A stretch of DNA of 64,000 nt from contig NZ_RAPO01000004.1 of NCBI RefSeq assembly GCF_003610195.1, positions 124,001 through 188,000 of the forward strand, in the 5' to 3' direction. Origin of the DNA: Halopiger aswanensis. Lineage in GTDB: Archaea; Halobacteriota; Halobacteria; Halobacteriales; Natrialbaceae. This document shows positions 1-9,139 of this stretch, one piece after another; position 1 is the first letter of the stretch, and each line of letters begins with the position of its first letter. A program made the translations under genes and the position numbers. The notes under the pieces are model-generated. The model was not told the origin of the DNA. It made no database searches and was given only the letters and a program-made list of their open reading frames with translations.

Positions 1-1
1 G

Positions 2-442
2 CTCGTCCAGAACGAGTTCTACGAACTACTCGAGGAACGACGGGACGCCGGCCGAACGAGTTTCTTCTCCTCGCACGTCCTGAGCGAAGTGCGACGGGTC
101 TGCGATCGCGTCGGCATCATCAAGAACGGCCGGTTGATCGAACTCGATACCGTCGAGAATATTCTCGCCGAAGGCGGCACCGTCGTCACCGTGCGGTTGG
201 CCGAGGATCCGCCCCCGGACGCGCTCGAGTTCCCCGGTGTCGCGCGCGTCGAACGGCACGATAGCGACGACGGCGAGTATCAACTGGTTCTCGCGCGGGA
301 GTTCGACGCGTTGATCGACCGTCTGGGCAACTATACCGTCCTCGAACTGGAAGTTCGCGAGGCGTCGATCGAGGACGTGTTCATCCACTTTTACGGCGAC
401 GAACCTGGGTCGGAACCGAGGGAGGGACGGACGACACCGTAA
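2..442 (+). CDS. ABC transporter ATP-binding protein, C-terminal part (partial)
   Basis: This is the last ~146 residues of an ABC ATPase that begins left of the window. The visible part holds the H-loop region ('FFSSHVLSEVRRVCDRVGII'), followed by the usual short C-terminal extension, with no Walker A, Walker B or signature motif left in view. The pattern matches ATPases of ABC-2 type exporters, whose tail after the H-loop is variable. No permease follows directly; the next gene is a UspA protein. A permease of the right type lies far away at 26.6 kb, and I cannot link the two. Confidence 0.85.
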   Translation, partial: LVQNEFYELLEERRDAGRTSFFSSHVLSEVRRVCDRVGIIKNGRLIELDTVENILAEGGTVVTVRLAEDPPPDALEFPGVARVERHDSDDGEYQLVLAREFDALIDRLGNYTVLELEVREASIEDVFIHFYGDEPGSEPREGRTTP

Positions 443-567
443 CGAACGCGTCTGTCCCGCTACTCTGGCGACGACCGAGACGGTACCGAATCGAATGCGG
501 GTGCCACGGATGTCAAAATACCGAATGATGGAGTCCTTTTTCTCCCTTCGCGTCGGAGGTCGCAGGG

Positions 568-1017
568 ATGCCCGATCGAATTCTCGTTCCCGTGGACGGG
601 TCCCCGCTGTCGAAGCGTGCACTCGAGGTGGCGTGCGACGAGTACGGCACGGCCGAGATCACGGCGCTGCACGTGATCGATCCGACCGAACCGGGCTACA
701 GTATCTTCGGCGTCGAGTACGATCCCTCGACGGCCCCGCGACACGGATCCGAAGCGTGGTATGAACGAGCGACGGAACTCGCCGACGAACTGTTCGAAGA
801 GTTGGACGCGCTGGCGGACGAGCACGGCGTTTCGATTCGAACAGAGACGGTCGTCGGTCGACCCGACCGCGAGATTATTTCGTACGCGACGGACGAGGAC
901 GTCGATCAGATCATCGTCGGGAGCCACGGCCGGGGCGAAGAATCGCGGCTCCTTCTCGGTAGTGTCACCGAAGCAGTCGCGTTCCGTGCGCCGGTTCGAG
1001 TGTCGTTGATCCGCTGA
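568..1017 (+). CDS. UspA-family universal stress protein, single domain
   Basis: This 149-residue cytoplasmic protein has the full UspA fold. It opens with the beta-1 strand 'RILVPVDGSPLS' and ends with the nucleotide-binding signature GSHGRG...LLGSV (about residues 116-133) and the last strand 'VRVSLIR'. The G-x2-G-x9-G(S) motif predicts ATP binding. The ATG lies directly before 'PDRILVPVDGS', which fits family starts. It is the first of ten UspA genes in the window and closest to the single-domain copies at 20.9 and 29.6 kb. The exact signal it answers to cannot be read from sequence. Confidence 0.92.
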   Translation: MPDRILVPVDGSPLSKRALEVACDEYGTAEITALHVIDPTEPGYSIFGVEYDPSTAPRHGSEAWYERATELADELFEELDALADEHGVSIRTETVVGRPDREIISYATDEDVDQIIVGSHGRGEESRLLLGSVTEAVAFRAPVRVSLIR

Positions 1018-1104
1018 GGCGAAGGCGGGTTCGAACGCCGTACTCGCCGCCCTGACGAATTCGCCGCCGGAAACGCGTCCCGCTCTCGCCGTCGACTGCC
1101 GGAT

Positions 1105-1581
1105 TCATTCGCGGGTCGATTCGAGACGCGGTGGAAGCCCCTGATGTTTGATTCCTGTCTGTTCGTCGATACGGAATTCGTAGATGGTGACGTCGCCGGA
1201 TAGAGCGCCGGACTGGAGGACCGATGGCCGCCAGATGTCGTTTAAAAGCTCTTCGAGGCCATCCCATTCCGTTTCCGGCACGGGATCGAGGCGCCCCGTC
1301 AAGAGAACGCTTTCCCAGTTATACATCGTATCGACCTTGTACACGAGGAATCTCGCGGTATCGGTCGCCTCGCTTAACTCCGCTTTCTGGCTGCGTGAGC
1401 CGACGAGGTACGTGAAATAGAGCCGTTCTTCCCCGTCGTACCCGTAGGAGAGGGGAAGAAGATACGGAACGTCTTCCGCGAGGAGACCGAGCACGCCCGT
1501 TCGTTGGCTCGAGAGGAAGCCGCTGATTTCTTCGTCGTCCATCGGTAGCAGTCCATACTCGCGTAGTTCGTCGACGGTCAT
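1105..1581 (-). CDS. Pyridoxamine 5'-phosphate oxidase-like FMN-binding protein
   Basis: About 158 residues with the split-barrel flavin fold seen in PPOX-related haloarchaeal proteins. 'MTVDELREYGL..MDDEEISGFLSSQRTGVLGLL' opens the protein, followed by 'LPLSYGYDGEERLYFTYL' and a strand-rich middle. I chose the ATG at 1581 because the paralogue at 18.8 kb starts with the same 'MTxDELxEYG'. An upstream ATG at 1617 would add 12 unconserved residues. FMN or F420 binding and the substrate are inferred from the family only. It sits between UspA and CBS genes, a grouping that recurs in the window. Confidence 0.85.
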   Translation of the reverse strand: MTVDELREYGLLPMDDEEISGFLSSQRTGVLGLLAEDVPYLLPLSYGYDGEERLYFTYLVGSRSQKAELSEATDTARFLVYKVDTMYNWESVLLTGRLDPVPETEWDGLEELLNDIWRPSVLQSGALSGDVTIYEFRIDEQTGIKHQGLPPRLESTRE

Positions 1582-1698
1582 GCGAGACTTCTCTCGACGG
1601 CGGCAAAGAAAAGTCACCCACCCTCTGTTAGCGCTGCCTATAATTCTCGTCTCGGTTTCGGTCGACGACTGAATTACGGCAAATGTTCGACCCGAACG

Positions 1699-2637
1699 TT
1701 AGCTGTCCGATCGCGACGGAATCGATTCGAATTCGACAGTAGCCGTCTCGGGCGGTTCGTCGACGAGCACGGCAGCTTGTCCCTCGAGTACGCGGTCGCC
1801 GTCCGCGCCGATCACGTCCGTAGTGAGTTGGAATTTGTTTCGGCCGTACTCTTCGATAACCTCACAGACGGCGGTTACTCGGTCGCCGATGTCGACCGGT
1901 GAGAGAAAGGAGAGGTCCGCCGAGACGTAAATCGTCACCCCGGGAAGTCGGGCCAGCGCCGCGCTGATCAGCCCGCTGACGAGCGTTCCGTGGACGATTC
2001 GTCGACCGAACCGCGTGTCACGCGCGTACGATTCGTCGAGGTGCAGTCGGTTCGTATCTCCGCTGGCGGTCGCAAACGCTCGGACGTCCGCTTCCGTGAT
2101 CGTCTTCGTGAATTCGACGCGGTCGCCGACGCTGACGCGTTCGTCGGAGAGACCGACGCTTTCGACCTCCCACTCGGGCGATTCGTAGGCCGTATCGCGG
2201 CGAACGCGATACCGGAACTGGGCCGGGGGAGAATAGTCGAATTCGTGCCGCTGGAAGATTTGTGGGACGTACCGGACGACGTCGTCCGTGCTGACGAGTC
2301 CGACCAGTTCGTCGCCGTCTTCGACGACGAGTCGAGCGATATCGTTTTCGAACATTCTCTCGACCGCATCCCCGATCGGCGCGTCCGCAGTAATCGTCAC
2401 GACCTCGGTGGTCATGAACTCGTGGAGGGGACGGTCTTTCGGTGTCGTTGCCTCGCCGAGAAATCGAACGAAGTCCTCGTTTGTCACGAGTCCGGCGAGC
2501 TCACCGTTCTCGACGACGACGAGCGATCCGATTCCTTCTTCGTGACACGTCGTTGCCGCCTCGGCCGCTGTCGCGTCGGGACGGATCGTCCGTACGGGGC
2601 TACTCATGACGTCGGTAACTCGAATTGGAAACGCCAT
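1699..2637 (-). CDS. CBS-domain pair fused to a MaoC-type dehydratase
   Basis: About 312 residues. Residues ~1-125 form two CBS modules ('VTDVMSSPVRTIRPDATAAEA' and 'FMTTEVVTITADAPIGDAV'), which usually bind adenine nucleotides. Residues ~165-300 form a hot-dog MaoC domain with 'FATASGDTNRLHLDESYA' and 'GRRIVHGTLVSGL'. That pattern carries the Asp/His pair typical of R-hydratases acting on enoyl-CoA. The ATG at 2637 is preferred over 2742 because the CBS domain begins right there. The fusion suggests hydratase activity controlled by AMP/ATP, which is inference. The gene is divergent from a small membrane gene at 2806. Confidence 0.87.
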   Translation of the reverse strand: MAFPIRVTDVMSSPVRTIRPDATAAEAATTCHEEGIGSLVVVENGELAGLVTNEDFVRFLGEATTPKDRPLHEFMTTEVVTITADAPIGDAVERMFENDIARLVVEDGDELVGLVSTDDVVRYVPQIFQRHEFDYSPPAQFRYRVRRDTAYESPEWEVESVGLSDERVSVGDRVEFTKTITEADVRAFATASGDTNRLHLDESYARDTRFGRRIVHGTLVSGLISAALARLPGVTIYVSADLSFLSPVDIGDRVTAVCEVIEEYGRNKFQLTTDVIGADGDRVLEGQAAVLVDEPPETATVEFESIPSRSDS

Positions 2638-2771
2638 GTGCGCCGCATCCACGCGCGAGGGAAAGAAACCGACCCTGCAGGGGGTACTGACCGATCGCTC
2701 GCTGTCGATCAGGTCGTTGACGGGGTGTCGAACTTCGGCCATAGCGGACGTCGGCCCGGAGCGGCACCTCG

Positions 2772-2779
2772 GATATAAC
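2772..2779 (+). promoter_or_regulatory. TATA box for the small gene at 2806
   Basis: The A/T stretch 'gatataac' stands out in GC-rich sequence and lies about 30 bases before the ATG at 2806. That is the distance expected for a near-leaderless haloarchaeal transcript. Confidence 0.45.
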
Positions 2780-2805
2780 GGGTCTGTCTCTCGAGTAGTA
2801 GCCCG

Positions 2806-3200
2806 ATGACTGCCGTGCTCGAGTTACTCATCCGAGTGTGCGCCCTGCTCGCGATCGTCGCCGAGCAGACGGTGTCGGCGTCGGGTATCGAGGTCGTCGC
2901 AGCCCTCGCGAGTGACCTCCTCGTTACTGACCTAGGCGGATTCCTCCTGGGGTGTGGTCTCGGATACACCGCCACACGATTCGCCCGGCGACTCCCCACC
3001 GAGAGTTCCTTCGGGCAGTCGTCTTCGGTGTCACGGTCATCGGTGCGCTAGTCCAGGGAACATTGCTCCCGTCCGACCTTCGGGCCACCGGTATTGACAT
3101 CGGCGGCGAGGAATCCGATCGGCGTCCCGACGGCGAACCGTCGTCGCACTCTTGCCGGACTCGTGCTCGTCGTTCGGTGATCGGTGCCGCACGTATCTCT
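2806..3200 (+). pseudogene. Small two-helix membrane protein, apparently frameshifted
   Basis: The frame opened by ATG 2806 encodes two hydrophobic segments ('VLELLIRVCALLAIVAEQ' and 'DLGGFLLGCGLGYTATRF') and then turns into low-quality sequence ending at 3051. Near 3000-3010 another frame takes over with a further hydrophobic segment ('FLRAVVFGVTVIGALVQG') and a polar tail, and it runs without a stop into the ATPase at 3201. One indel in the CCCC tract around 3000 would restore a ~100-residue protein. Its promoter looks intact. A short 81-residue protein ending at 3051 remains possible. No family was recognised. Confidence 0.4.
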
Positions 3201-5801
3201 ATGTGGATTCGGCGTGAACTGCGAGTCGTGTCCGAGCAGCCACACGAACTGCCGGCCGACCGCGTCGTCGAGCGCCTCGAGTCCCGCCGCGATGGACTGA
3301 CAGTCGACGAGGCCCGGCGACGGCTCGCGGACCGCGGCGAGAACGAGATCGTCAGCGGCGGCGGTCGGTCGCCGGTCGATATCTTCGTCGCGCAGTTCAA
3401 TAGCGTCCTGATCTGGGTCCTGCTCGCCGCAGCGGCCCTTTCGATCTGGGTGGGCCACGCCGTCGACGCGGTCCTCATCGCGATTATCGTCGTAGCGAAC
3501 GGCATTTTCGGCTTCGTCCAAGACTACCGGGCCGAACGGAGCCTCGAGTCGCTGCGCGAACTGGCTGCGCCGACGGCCGCGGTTCGACGAGCGGGTGAGA
3601 AACGTGAGATAAGCGCAACGGGGCTGGTTCCCGGCGACGTTATCGTCCTGCGCGGCGGTGACGTCGTCCCCGCGGACGCTCGACTCCTCGAGGCGACCGA
3701 TCTCGAGGTCGACGAAGCGGCACTGACCGGGGAGAGCGTCCCGGTTGCGAAGTCGTCCGACCCGGTCGCGGCGGAGACGCCGCTGGCGGAACGCAAGGGC
3801 ATGGTCTACAAGGGGACCAGCGTCACTCGCGGCAAGGGCGTTGCCGTCGTCACGGAAACGGGCATGGAAACCGAAGTCGGCGAAATCGCTCGCGAACTCG
3901 CCGCGACCGAGGAGACGCGAACGCCCCTACAGGACGAACTCGACGAACTGGGGCGAAACCTTGGGCTCGGCGTCCTCGTGCTTTCGGCGTTCGTCGCACC
4001 GTTGTTGCTCCTCCGCGGGACGGACGCCGTCCAGGCAGCCCTGACTGCGGTGTCGCTGGCCGTCGCCGCGGTCCCCGAAGGACTACCGGCCGTGGTCACG
4101 CTCACGCTCGCGCTCGGCGTCCGGCAAATGTCCGAGGAGAACGCGCTCGTCCGGCGGCTTCCGGCCGTCGAGGCACTCGGCGCCGTTGACGTCATCTGCA
4201 CCGACAAGACGGGCACGCTCACGAGGGGTGAGATGACCGTCAGCCGGCTCTGGGTCAACGACGCCGTCGTCGACCTCGAGTCGGACGAGTCCGAGCCGAC
4301 GGCGGTCAGCAGCCGCGAGGAACGCCTCCTCGAGATCGCTGCGCTGTGTAACGACGCGACGCTCGATGACGGTGGCGATCCGACCGAGCAGGCGCTGCTC
4401 GCGGCCGCTGATCGGATCGGGATCGACGTCGCCGAACGTCGATCCGAGAACCCGCGGACCGGCGAGGTGCCGTTCTCCTCGGAGCGGAAGTGGATGGGAA
4501 CCGTCCACGGCGACGTCGGCTACGTCAAAGGTGCTCCCGAGGTCGTCGTCGAGAACTGCGATCGGATCCTGACCGCCGACGGACCGAAACCGCTGACCGA
4601 CGAGCGTTGCGAGCGCGTCGAAACGACGGTCCGAGCGTTCGGCGACGACGCGCTTCGCGTCCTCGCGATGGCGTTCCGCGAAGAACCCGCTGGCCCCGAC
4701 GATCTCGCCGACGGATTGACATTCGTGGGACTGACCGGACTGATCGATCCGCCCCGCGCGGAGGTCGCCGACGCTATCGCAGAGACGAACCGTGCAGGAA
4801 TCGACGTGAAGATGGTGACCGGCGACAACGTCCGGACCGCGCGGGCCATCGCCGAATCGCTCGGGATCGGCACGACAGTCCTCGAGGGTCGCGAGGTCGA
4901 ACGGATGGACGACGAGACGCTTCGCGAACGGGTCGCAGCCGTCGACGTCTTCGCGAGAACCTCGCCGGAACACAAGGTTCGAATCCTGCAGGCGATGCAG
5001 GGTCGAGGGAATGACGTGGCGATGACTGGGGATGGCGTCAACGACGCGCCGGCGCTGAAAAACGCCGACGTCGGCGTCGCGATGGGAATTCGAGGAACCG
5101 ACGTCGCCAGGCAGGCATCGGACATCGTCCTGTTAGACGACAACTACGCGACGATCGAGCGCGCCGTCGAGCGCGGACGGGGGATCTTCGACAACGTTTG
5201 GAAGTTCGTCGCATACCTCCTCACCGCAAACGTCGCCGAGGTGGCGATCGTCTTCCTCGCCTCACTGTACGGCTACCTCATCCTGCCGGCCGTCCAGTTG
5301 CTGTGGATCAATCTGCTGACCGACGGATTGCCGGCGCTCGCGCTGGGCGTCGACCCCGTGAGCGGCGACGTGATGGAACGGCCGCCGCGCGATCCCGACC
5401 GGGGGATCATCGGTCGTCCCATGCTCGGGTTGATCGGCGGTATCGGTGCTGTAACCACCGTGGTCTTGCTCGCACTCATGTACTATACGCTCGAGGGAGC
5501 GGCCGCCGTCACGCCGTACGCGATGACGATGGTGTTTACGGCCTTCGTTTTCCTCGAGTTCGCGGGGCTGTACGTCATTCGGTGGCTACGCGAGACGCCG
5601 ATGCTGTCAAACCCGTGGCTCACGGCCGCCGTCGCGACGTCGGCCCTGCTGCAACTCGCCGTGTTGTATACGCCGCTCAACCGGTACTTCGGGACGGTTC
5701 CGCTCAGCCCGACGGACTGGGGAATTATCACCGTCGTCCTCGCGGTGACTCTCCCCGGGTATCTCGCAGTCGCCGTACTCGTCAGACGACTCGAGCGGTG
5801 A
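3201..5801 (+). CDS. Calcium-type P-type ATPase (P2 family cation pump)
   Basis: About 866 residues, full length for the PacL/SERCA-like group. The cation-ATPase N domain comes first, followed by 'LTGESVPV' in the actuator, '[12 protein letters not shown]' in helix M4, the phosphorylation motif DKTGTLT near residue 335, the 'MVTGDN' and '[16 protein letters not shown]' hinge motifs, and four C-terminal helices. M4 'PEGLP' and M6 '[13 protein letters not shown]' match Ca2+ pumps rather than heavy-metal P1B pumps, and there is no CPC motif. It should export Ca2+ or Mn2+ using ATP. ATG 3201 and GTG 3228 ('[12 protein letters not shown]') are both plausible starts. Confidence 0.93.
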   Translation: MWIRRELRVVSEQPHELPADRVVERLESRRDGLTVDEARRRLADRGENEIVSGGGRSPVDIFVAQFNSVLIWVLLAAAALSIWVGHAVDAVLIAIIVVANGIFGFVQDYRAERSLESLRELAAPTAAVRRAGEKREISATGLVPGDVIVLRGGDVVPADARLLEATDLEVDEAALTGESVPVAKSSDPVAAETPLAERKGMVYKGTSVTRGKGVAVVTETGMETEVGEIARELAATEETRTPLQDELDELGRNLGLGVLVLSAFVAPLLLLRGTDAVQAALTAVSLAVAAVPEGLPAVVTLTLALGVRQMSEENALVRRLPAVEALGAVDVICTDKTGTLTRGEMTVSRLWVNDAVVDLESDESEPTAVSSREERLLEIAALCNDATLDDGGDPTEQALLAAADRIGIDVAERRSENPRTGEVPFSSERKWMGTVHGDVGYVKGAPEVVVENCDRILTADGPKPLTDERCERVETTVRAFGDDALRVLAMAFREEPAGPDDLADGLTFVGLTGLIDPPRAEVADAIAETNRAGIDVKMVTGDNVRTARAIAESLGIGTTVLEGREVERMDDETLRERVAAVDVFARTSPEHKVRILQAMQGRGNDVAMTGDGVNDAPALKNADVGVAMGIRGTDVARQASDIVLLDDNYATIERAVERGRGIFDNVWKFVAYLLTANVAEVAIVFLASLYGYLILPAVQLLWINLLTDGLPALALGVDPVSGDVMERPPRDPDRGIIGRPMLGLIGGIGAVTTVVLLALMYYTLEGAAAVTPYAMTMVFTAFVFLEFAGLYVIRWLRETPMLSNPWLTAAVATSALLQLAVLYTPLNRYFGTVPLSPTDWGIITVVLAVTLPGYLAVAVLVRRLER

Positions 5802-5848
5802 GCAGCCGGTCACTGTACGGAGAATGGAAATATCCTCGGCGGAGACTC

Positions 5849-6247
5849 GTGCCCCTCCGCTGTAACTATCCGTTCGTCGTAGCGACGGACATAGGAGATC
5901 TCGAAACCGAAGCACAGCGATCGCGGACCGAAATCGCCAGCTACCCCCGAGATCTCGCCGACCAACTCGACGGCGACGGCGACGTGACCCTCGAACTCGG
6001 CGGGAGCGAAGTACTGTTGAACCCGTCCGATCCCGTTACCTTCAAACTGGAAGGCGAGTCGGACTGGTCCGAGGGTGACACCGAGGCGAAACAGAGCATC
6101 GAATTCGAGTTGGTCTGGTGGCGTGAGGCGCAAACGGCCGAGGAGAGTACCCTGGACGTCAGAGAAGGGGTGAGTAAGACGTCGGCGGCTGAGTTCGGTC
6201 GCCGAGCGTCCCCTGAGACTAAGGGCACCGGCCACAAGAATCAGCAC
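5849..6247 (+). CDS. Amphi-Trp domain protein, lacking its own stop codon
   Basis: The frame from GTG 5849 encodes an amphi-Trp domain at about residues 20-95 ('SRTEIASYPRDLADQLDG', 'VTLELGGSEVLLN', 'IEFELVWWRE'). This small haloarchaeal fold is of unknown role. No stop follows: the frame runs through ~40 low-complexity residues directly into the DUF211 gene at 6248. A stop would normally be expected just after the 'ELVWW' strand. Either the stop was lost by a small indel or the two domains form a real fusion. No ATG is available near the domain start, which also hints at decay. Confidence 0.55.
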
Positions 6248-6541
6248 ATGTCGCCATCGATACGACGGCTCGTCCTCGACGTCATGAAGCCACAGGAACC
6301 GGATATTCTCGAACTCGCCACCGTTGTCAGCGACCGCCCGGGTGTCGACGGCGTCAACGTCGCTCTCGTCGAGACCGACCGCGAGGTCCAGAACCTCAAA
6401 CTCACGATCGAGGGCGACGACATCGACGCGGACGCGCTCGAGGCGGCCATCATCGATCTTGGCGGGACGGTTCATTCGATCGACCAGGTCGTCTGCGGCG
6501 AGCGACTCGTCGACCAGATCGACACGCCGCAGGATAACTGA
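6248..6541 (+). CDS. DUF211 family protein
   Basis: 97 residues covering a complete DUF211 domain: 'SIRRLVLDVMKPQEPDILELA', 'GVDGVNVALVETDREVQNLKL' and 'GGTVHSIDQVVCGERLVD'. This ferredoxin-like archaeal fold forms oligomers, and its function is unknown. The ATG at 6248 matches the domain start exactly. It is followed after 14 bases by a VIT/CCC1-like membrane protein, so the two are probably co-transcribed and may act together. It also lies in frame behind an amphi-Trp domain, as described in the preceding entry. Confidence 0.9.
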   Translation: MSPSIRRLVLDVMKPQEPDILELATVVSDRPGVDGVNVALVETDREVQNLKLTIEGDDIDADALEAAIIDLGGTVHSIDQVVCGERLVDQIDTPQDN

Positions 6542-6555
6542 CCGAGTGTAGTACC

Positions 6556-7149
6556 GTGCCTTCGCTTCGCGACCGCCTCGAGGCCCTCCGAACCCTCCTC
6601 GAGAACGACGAGGTCAGATCGATTTCCCGGCGGTACTTCATCTCCAACGGCTTCGACGGGACGCTGACGAGCATCGGCGTCGTCGTCGGTGCCTACCTGT
6701 CGGGCATCACCGACGGTCTCACCGTGATCACGATCGGTCTCGGCGCCGCCGTCGGACTCGGGACGTCCGGCGTCTGGAGCGTCTGGGAGATCGAGCGCGC
6801 CGAGAAACAGGCCGAGTTACTACGGATCGAGCAAGCCATGCTGACCGATCTCGAGGAGACGACGGTCGGGCAACGGCGGGCGGGTGCTCGCAAGATCAAC
6901 GCCGTCGCAAGCGGGATCGGGCCGCTGATCGGTATTCTCCTGCCGTTGGTTCCGTTTCTCGGGCAGAGCGGCGGGGTCGTCTCGATGCTCGGGGCGACGG
7001 TGCTCGCCATCGGCGTCGGCGTCGCCGTCCTCTTTACGTTCGGCGCGTACCTCGGCTCGATCTCGAAACAGAACTGGATCGTCGCCGGGATCAGAATGGG
7101 GCTCGCCGGAATCGTCGTCGCGATCCTGAACCTGTTCCTTCCCGGGTGA
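6556..7149 (+). CDS. VIT1/CCC1-family membrane protein (TIGR00267-like)
   Basis: 197 residues starting with GTG. A short amphipathic N-terminus ('RSISRRYFISNGFDGTLTSIGVVVGAYLSG') leads into the first helix, with further helices at about residues 55-75, 118-135, 142-165 and 175-195. The 'NGFDGTLTSIGVV' motif corresponds to the first helix of VIT/CCC1 transporters, which move Fe2+ or Mn2+ in plants and fungi. The archaeal short branch has no proven substrate. It overlaps no gene and follows DUF211 by 14 bases, the usual haloarchaeal pairing. Confidence 0.85.
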   Translation: MPSLRDRLEALRTLLENDEVRSISRRYFISNGFDGTLTSIGVVVGAYLSGITDGLTVITIGLGAAVGLGTSGVWSVWEIERAEKQAELLRIEQAMLTDLEETTVGQRRAGARKINAVASGIGPLIGILLPLVPFLGQSGGVVSMLGATVLAIGVGVAVLFTFGAYLGSISKQNWIVAGIRMGLAGIVVAILNLFLPG

Positions 7150-7502
7150 CGACTCGAGGTATGTGCACTCGACTGTCCGGCGTAGATTCTGGCGAAGAGA
7201 CGGGATAGTCCTCGGGTACTACTCTGACCATCTCATCCGCCATGGCCGCTGCAGCCGCAACTCGACGAACTGGGCTTCTACAGTCGTCCGTCTTGAAATA
7301 CAGATTAAGAGTGACCGAGACGCCTCGATTTTGGCGTACCCTCGATGTTTATGACCGATCTGGTGTATCGTCTTGGTATGAACCAACTCGAAATCGGAAA
7401 GACGAACGCAAGCCGGCGTCTCGCGTTCGCATGGATAGCAGAGACCCGTCCCCATGCAGGAAGGACGGGAGCCGATCAGGAGTAATGTCTCGAGACCGAT
7501 CC
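7150..7502. other. Intergenic stretch before the tandem UspA gene
   Basis: No credible gene was found. The centre (about 7280-7360) is less GC-rich and may hold promoter elements, but I cannot single out a convincing TATA box. Confidence 0.4.
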
Positions 7503-8378
7503 ATGTACGATCAAATACTCTTTCCCACGGACGGTAGTCAGGGTGCATCGGTCGTCTTCGACCACGTTCTCGATATCGCCGCCGAACACGGCGCAACGGT
7601 TCACGTCCTCAACGTCGCGGATCCGGCGCTCGTTTTCCAGCCGCAGAAAGACCTTCTCGACGCGCTCGAGCAGGAGGGCGAGGCGTTCGTTCGTGATGCC
7701 GCTGACCGCGCGCGAAAACGCGGGGTAGAAACGGTCACCGAGGTTCAGAAAGGGGAGCCCTACAGCACGATCGTCGACTATGCAGCGTCGCAGGACGTCG
7801 ATCTCGTTGTCATGCCGACCCACGGTCGGCGAGGGCTCGAACGGTTCTTGCTCGGTAGCACCACCGAGCGCGTCCTCAGGCGATCTGACGTCCCTGTGCT
7901 CACGATTCGACCTGACGACGATGGCACAATCACCTACCCGTACCAGACCGTGTTGGCGCCGACCGACGGGAGCACCTGTGCACAGGAAGCAATAGAGACG
8001 GCCGCCGACGTGACGACGGCCACAAGAGCAACGCTTCACCTCCTCACCGTCGTCGATATCGCGAGTCTCGGTATCGATGTCCGTTCCGATATCCAGGTAG
8101 CGCAGTTAGAGGAGGCCGCAGACGCAATTCTCGACGACGCAACAGCGGTTGCAGAAACCGCCGGCGTCGAACCAGCGGCTGAAACCGTCGAATACGGGCC
8201 ATCGATTCACGAGGGGATTCTCTCGTACATCGAGGATCACGACGTCGACCTCGTCGTCGTCGGTACCCACGGCCGGACGGGCTTCGATCGATACGTACTT
8301 GGAAGCGTCACCGAATATCTCGTTCGAACGTCGCCGATTCCGGTATTGACGGTTCGGGAACCCTCATCGAACGCATGA
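7503..8378 (+). CDS. Tandem UspA protein (two domains)
   Basis: About 291 residues with two consecutive UspA domains. Domain one runs from 'MYDQILFPTDGS' to 'VLTIRPDD' and has GRRGLERFLLGSTTERV. Domain two runs from 'YQTVLAPTDGS' to 'VLTVREP' and has GRTGFDRYVLGSVTEYL. Both keep the G-x2-G-x9-GS nucleotide motif, so both may bind ATP. ATG 7503 is preferred; ATG 7485 would add six residues ('MSRDRS'). It forms an intramolecular UspA dimer like the copies at 11.2, 17.1 and 41.9 kb. There is no operon partner. Confidence 0.92.
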   Translation: MYDQILFPTDGSQGASVVFDHVLDIAAEHGATVHVLNVADPALVFQPQKDLLDALEQEGEAFVRDAADRARKRGVETVTEVQKGEPYSTIVDYAASQDVDLVVMPTHGRRGLERFLLGSTTERVLRRSDVPVLTIRPDDDGTITYPYQTVLAPTDGSTCAQEAIETAADVTTATRATLHLLTVVDIASLGIDVRSDIQVAQLEEAADAILDDATAVAETAGVEPAAETVEYGPSIHEGILSYIEDHDVDLVVVGTHGRTGFDRYVLGSVTEYLVRTSPIPVLTVREPSSNA

Positions 8379-8719
8379 GTTGCCTTGCGGTCGCTCGGCA
8401 GTCCGTCGGTCGCCCGTGATGATGAGATGCCGACGATGTCCGAACCATTTTCCCTCGCGGCGATCTGCCTGCTCCGTCTGGAGACGGTGACGGGCCGCTA
8501 TCGCGACAGGGCCAGCAACCGAGGCCCCAGCGAAAGCACGGTGTGATTCCCCGCACTCGAGGTGGAGTCTCGACCGCAACGAGCGAGGCATTCGCCCTAT
8601 ACGGAAGTACAACGAGAGTAGGAGGGGAGGAGAGCGAGGGATCAAACGACGAGGAGCATTCGAGGACGACAGATCGTCCCTGCGCAGTCGTCCCGGACTT
8701 TCTGGGAGCGGCCCACCGG
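8379..8719. other. Convergent intergenic stretch
   Basis: This lies between two convergent UspA genes. I see no convincing gene, repeat or RNA; the open frames here lack haloarchaeal codon and residue character. Confidence 0.4.
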
Positions 8720-9139
8720 TTATCTGACGACCACGACGGGCGTCGGTGATCGTCGGACGACGTTCTCCGCGACGCTTCCGAGCAGGATTCTAGAGACGCC
8801 TTCCCGACCGTGGCTTCCGATAACGATCGTGTCGTACGCCTCGTCTTCCGCTTGGCTAACGATCGTCTGCTCTGGCTTGCCTTTGTCGACCTCCGTCTCG
8901 AGTTCGCGGTCGTGTTCCTGTGCGATCGCCGTCGCCTCCTCGAGGAGCTCCGCGCCGCGTTCGCGGCCCTGTTTCATATCGATCTCCTCGGCTGCACCGA
9001 AGGCTCGCCAGTAGCCTTCGGGGACCGGGACGACGTACAGCGCCGTGACAGACGCGTCGGGAAACGTCTCGAACGCGTACTCGAGCGCTGCTTCTGCCGG
9101 ATCAGAACCGTCAAACGGCACCAGGATTCGTTCAGTCAT
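8720..9139 (-). CDS. UspA-family universal stress protein, single domain
   Basis: 139 residues, a complete single UspA domain. It begins 'MTERILVPFDGSDPAEAALEY', carries GREGVSRILLGSVAENV near the end and closes with 'TPVVVVR'. The start at 9139 places the ATG two residues before beta-1. The extension to 9211 has no conserved residues. The sequence is very close in layout to the 29.6-kb copy ('ALEYAFE.FPDA.V.ALYVV'), so these two look like recent paralogues. Likely ATP-binding, from the motif. Confidence 0.92.
   Translation of the reverse strand: MTERILVPFDGSDPAEAALEYAFETFPDASVTALYVVPVPEGYWRAFGAAEEIDMKQGRERGAELLEEATAIAQEHDRELETEVDKGKPEQTIVSQAEDEAYDTIVIGSHGREGVSRILLGSVAENVVRRSPTPVVVVR

Noticed and set aside
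1021-1070. ggcgggttcgaacgccg, resembling a tRNA T-arm
   Set aside because: No acceptor, D or anticodon arm can be paired around it. No other convincing tRNA was found in the window.
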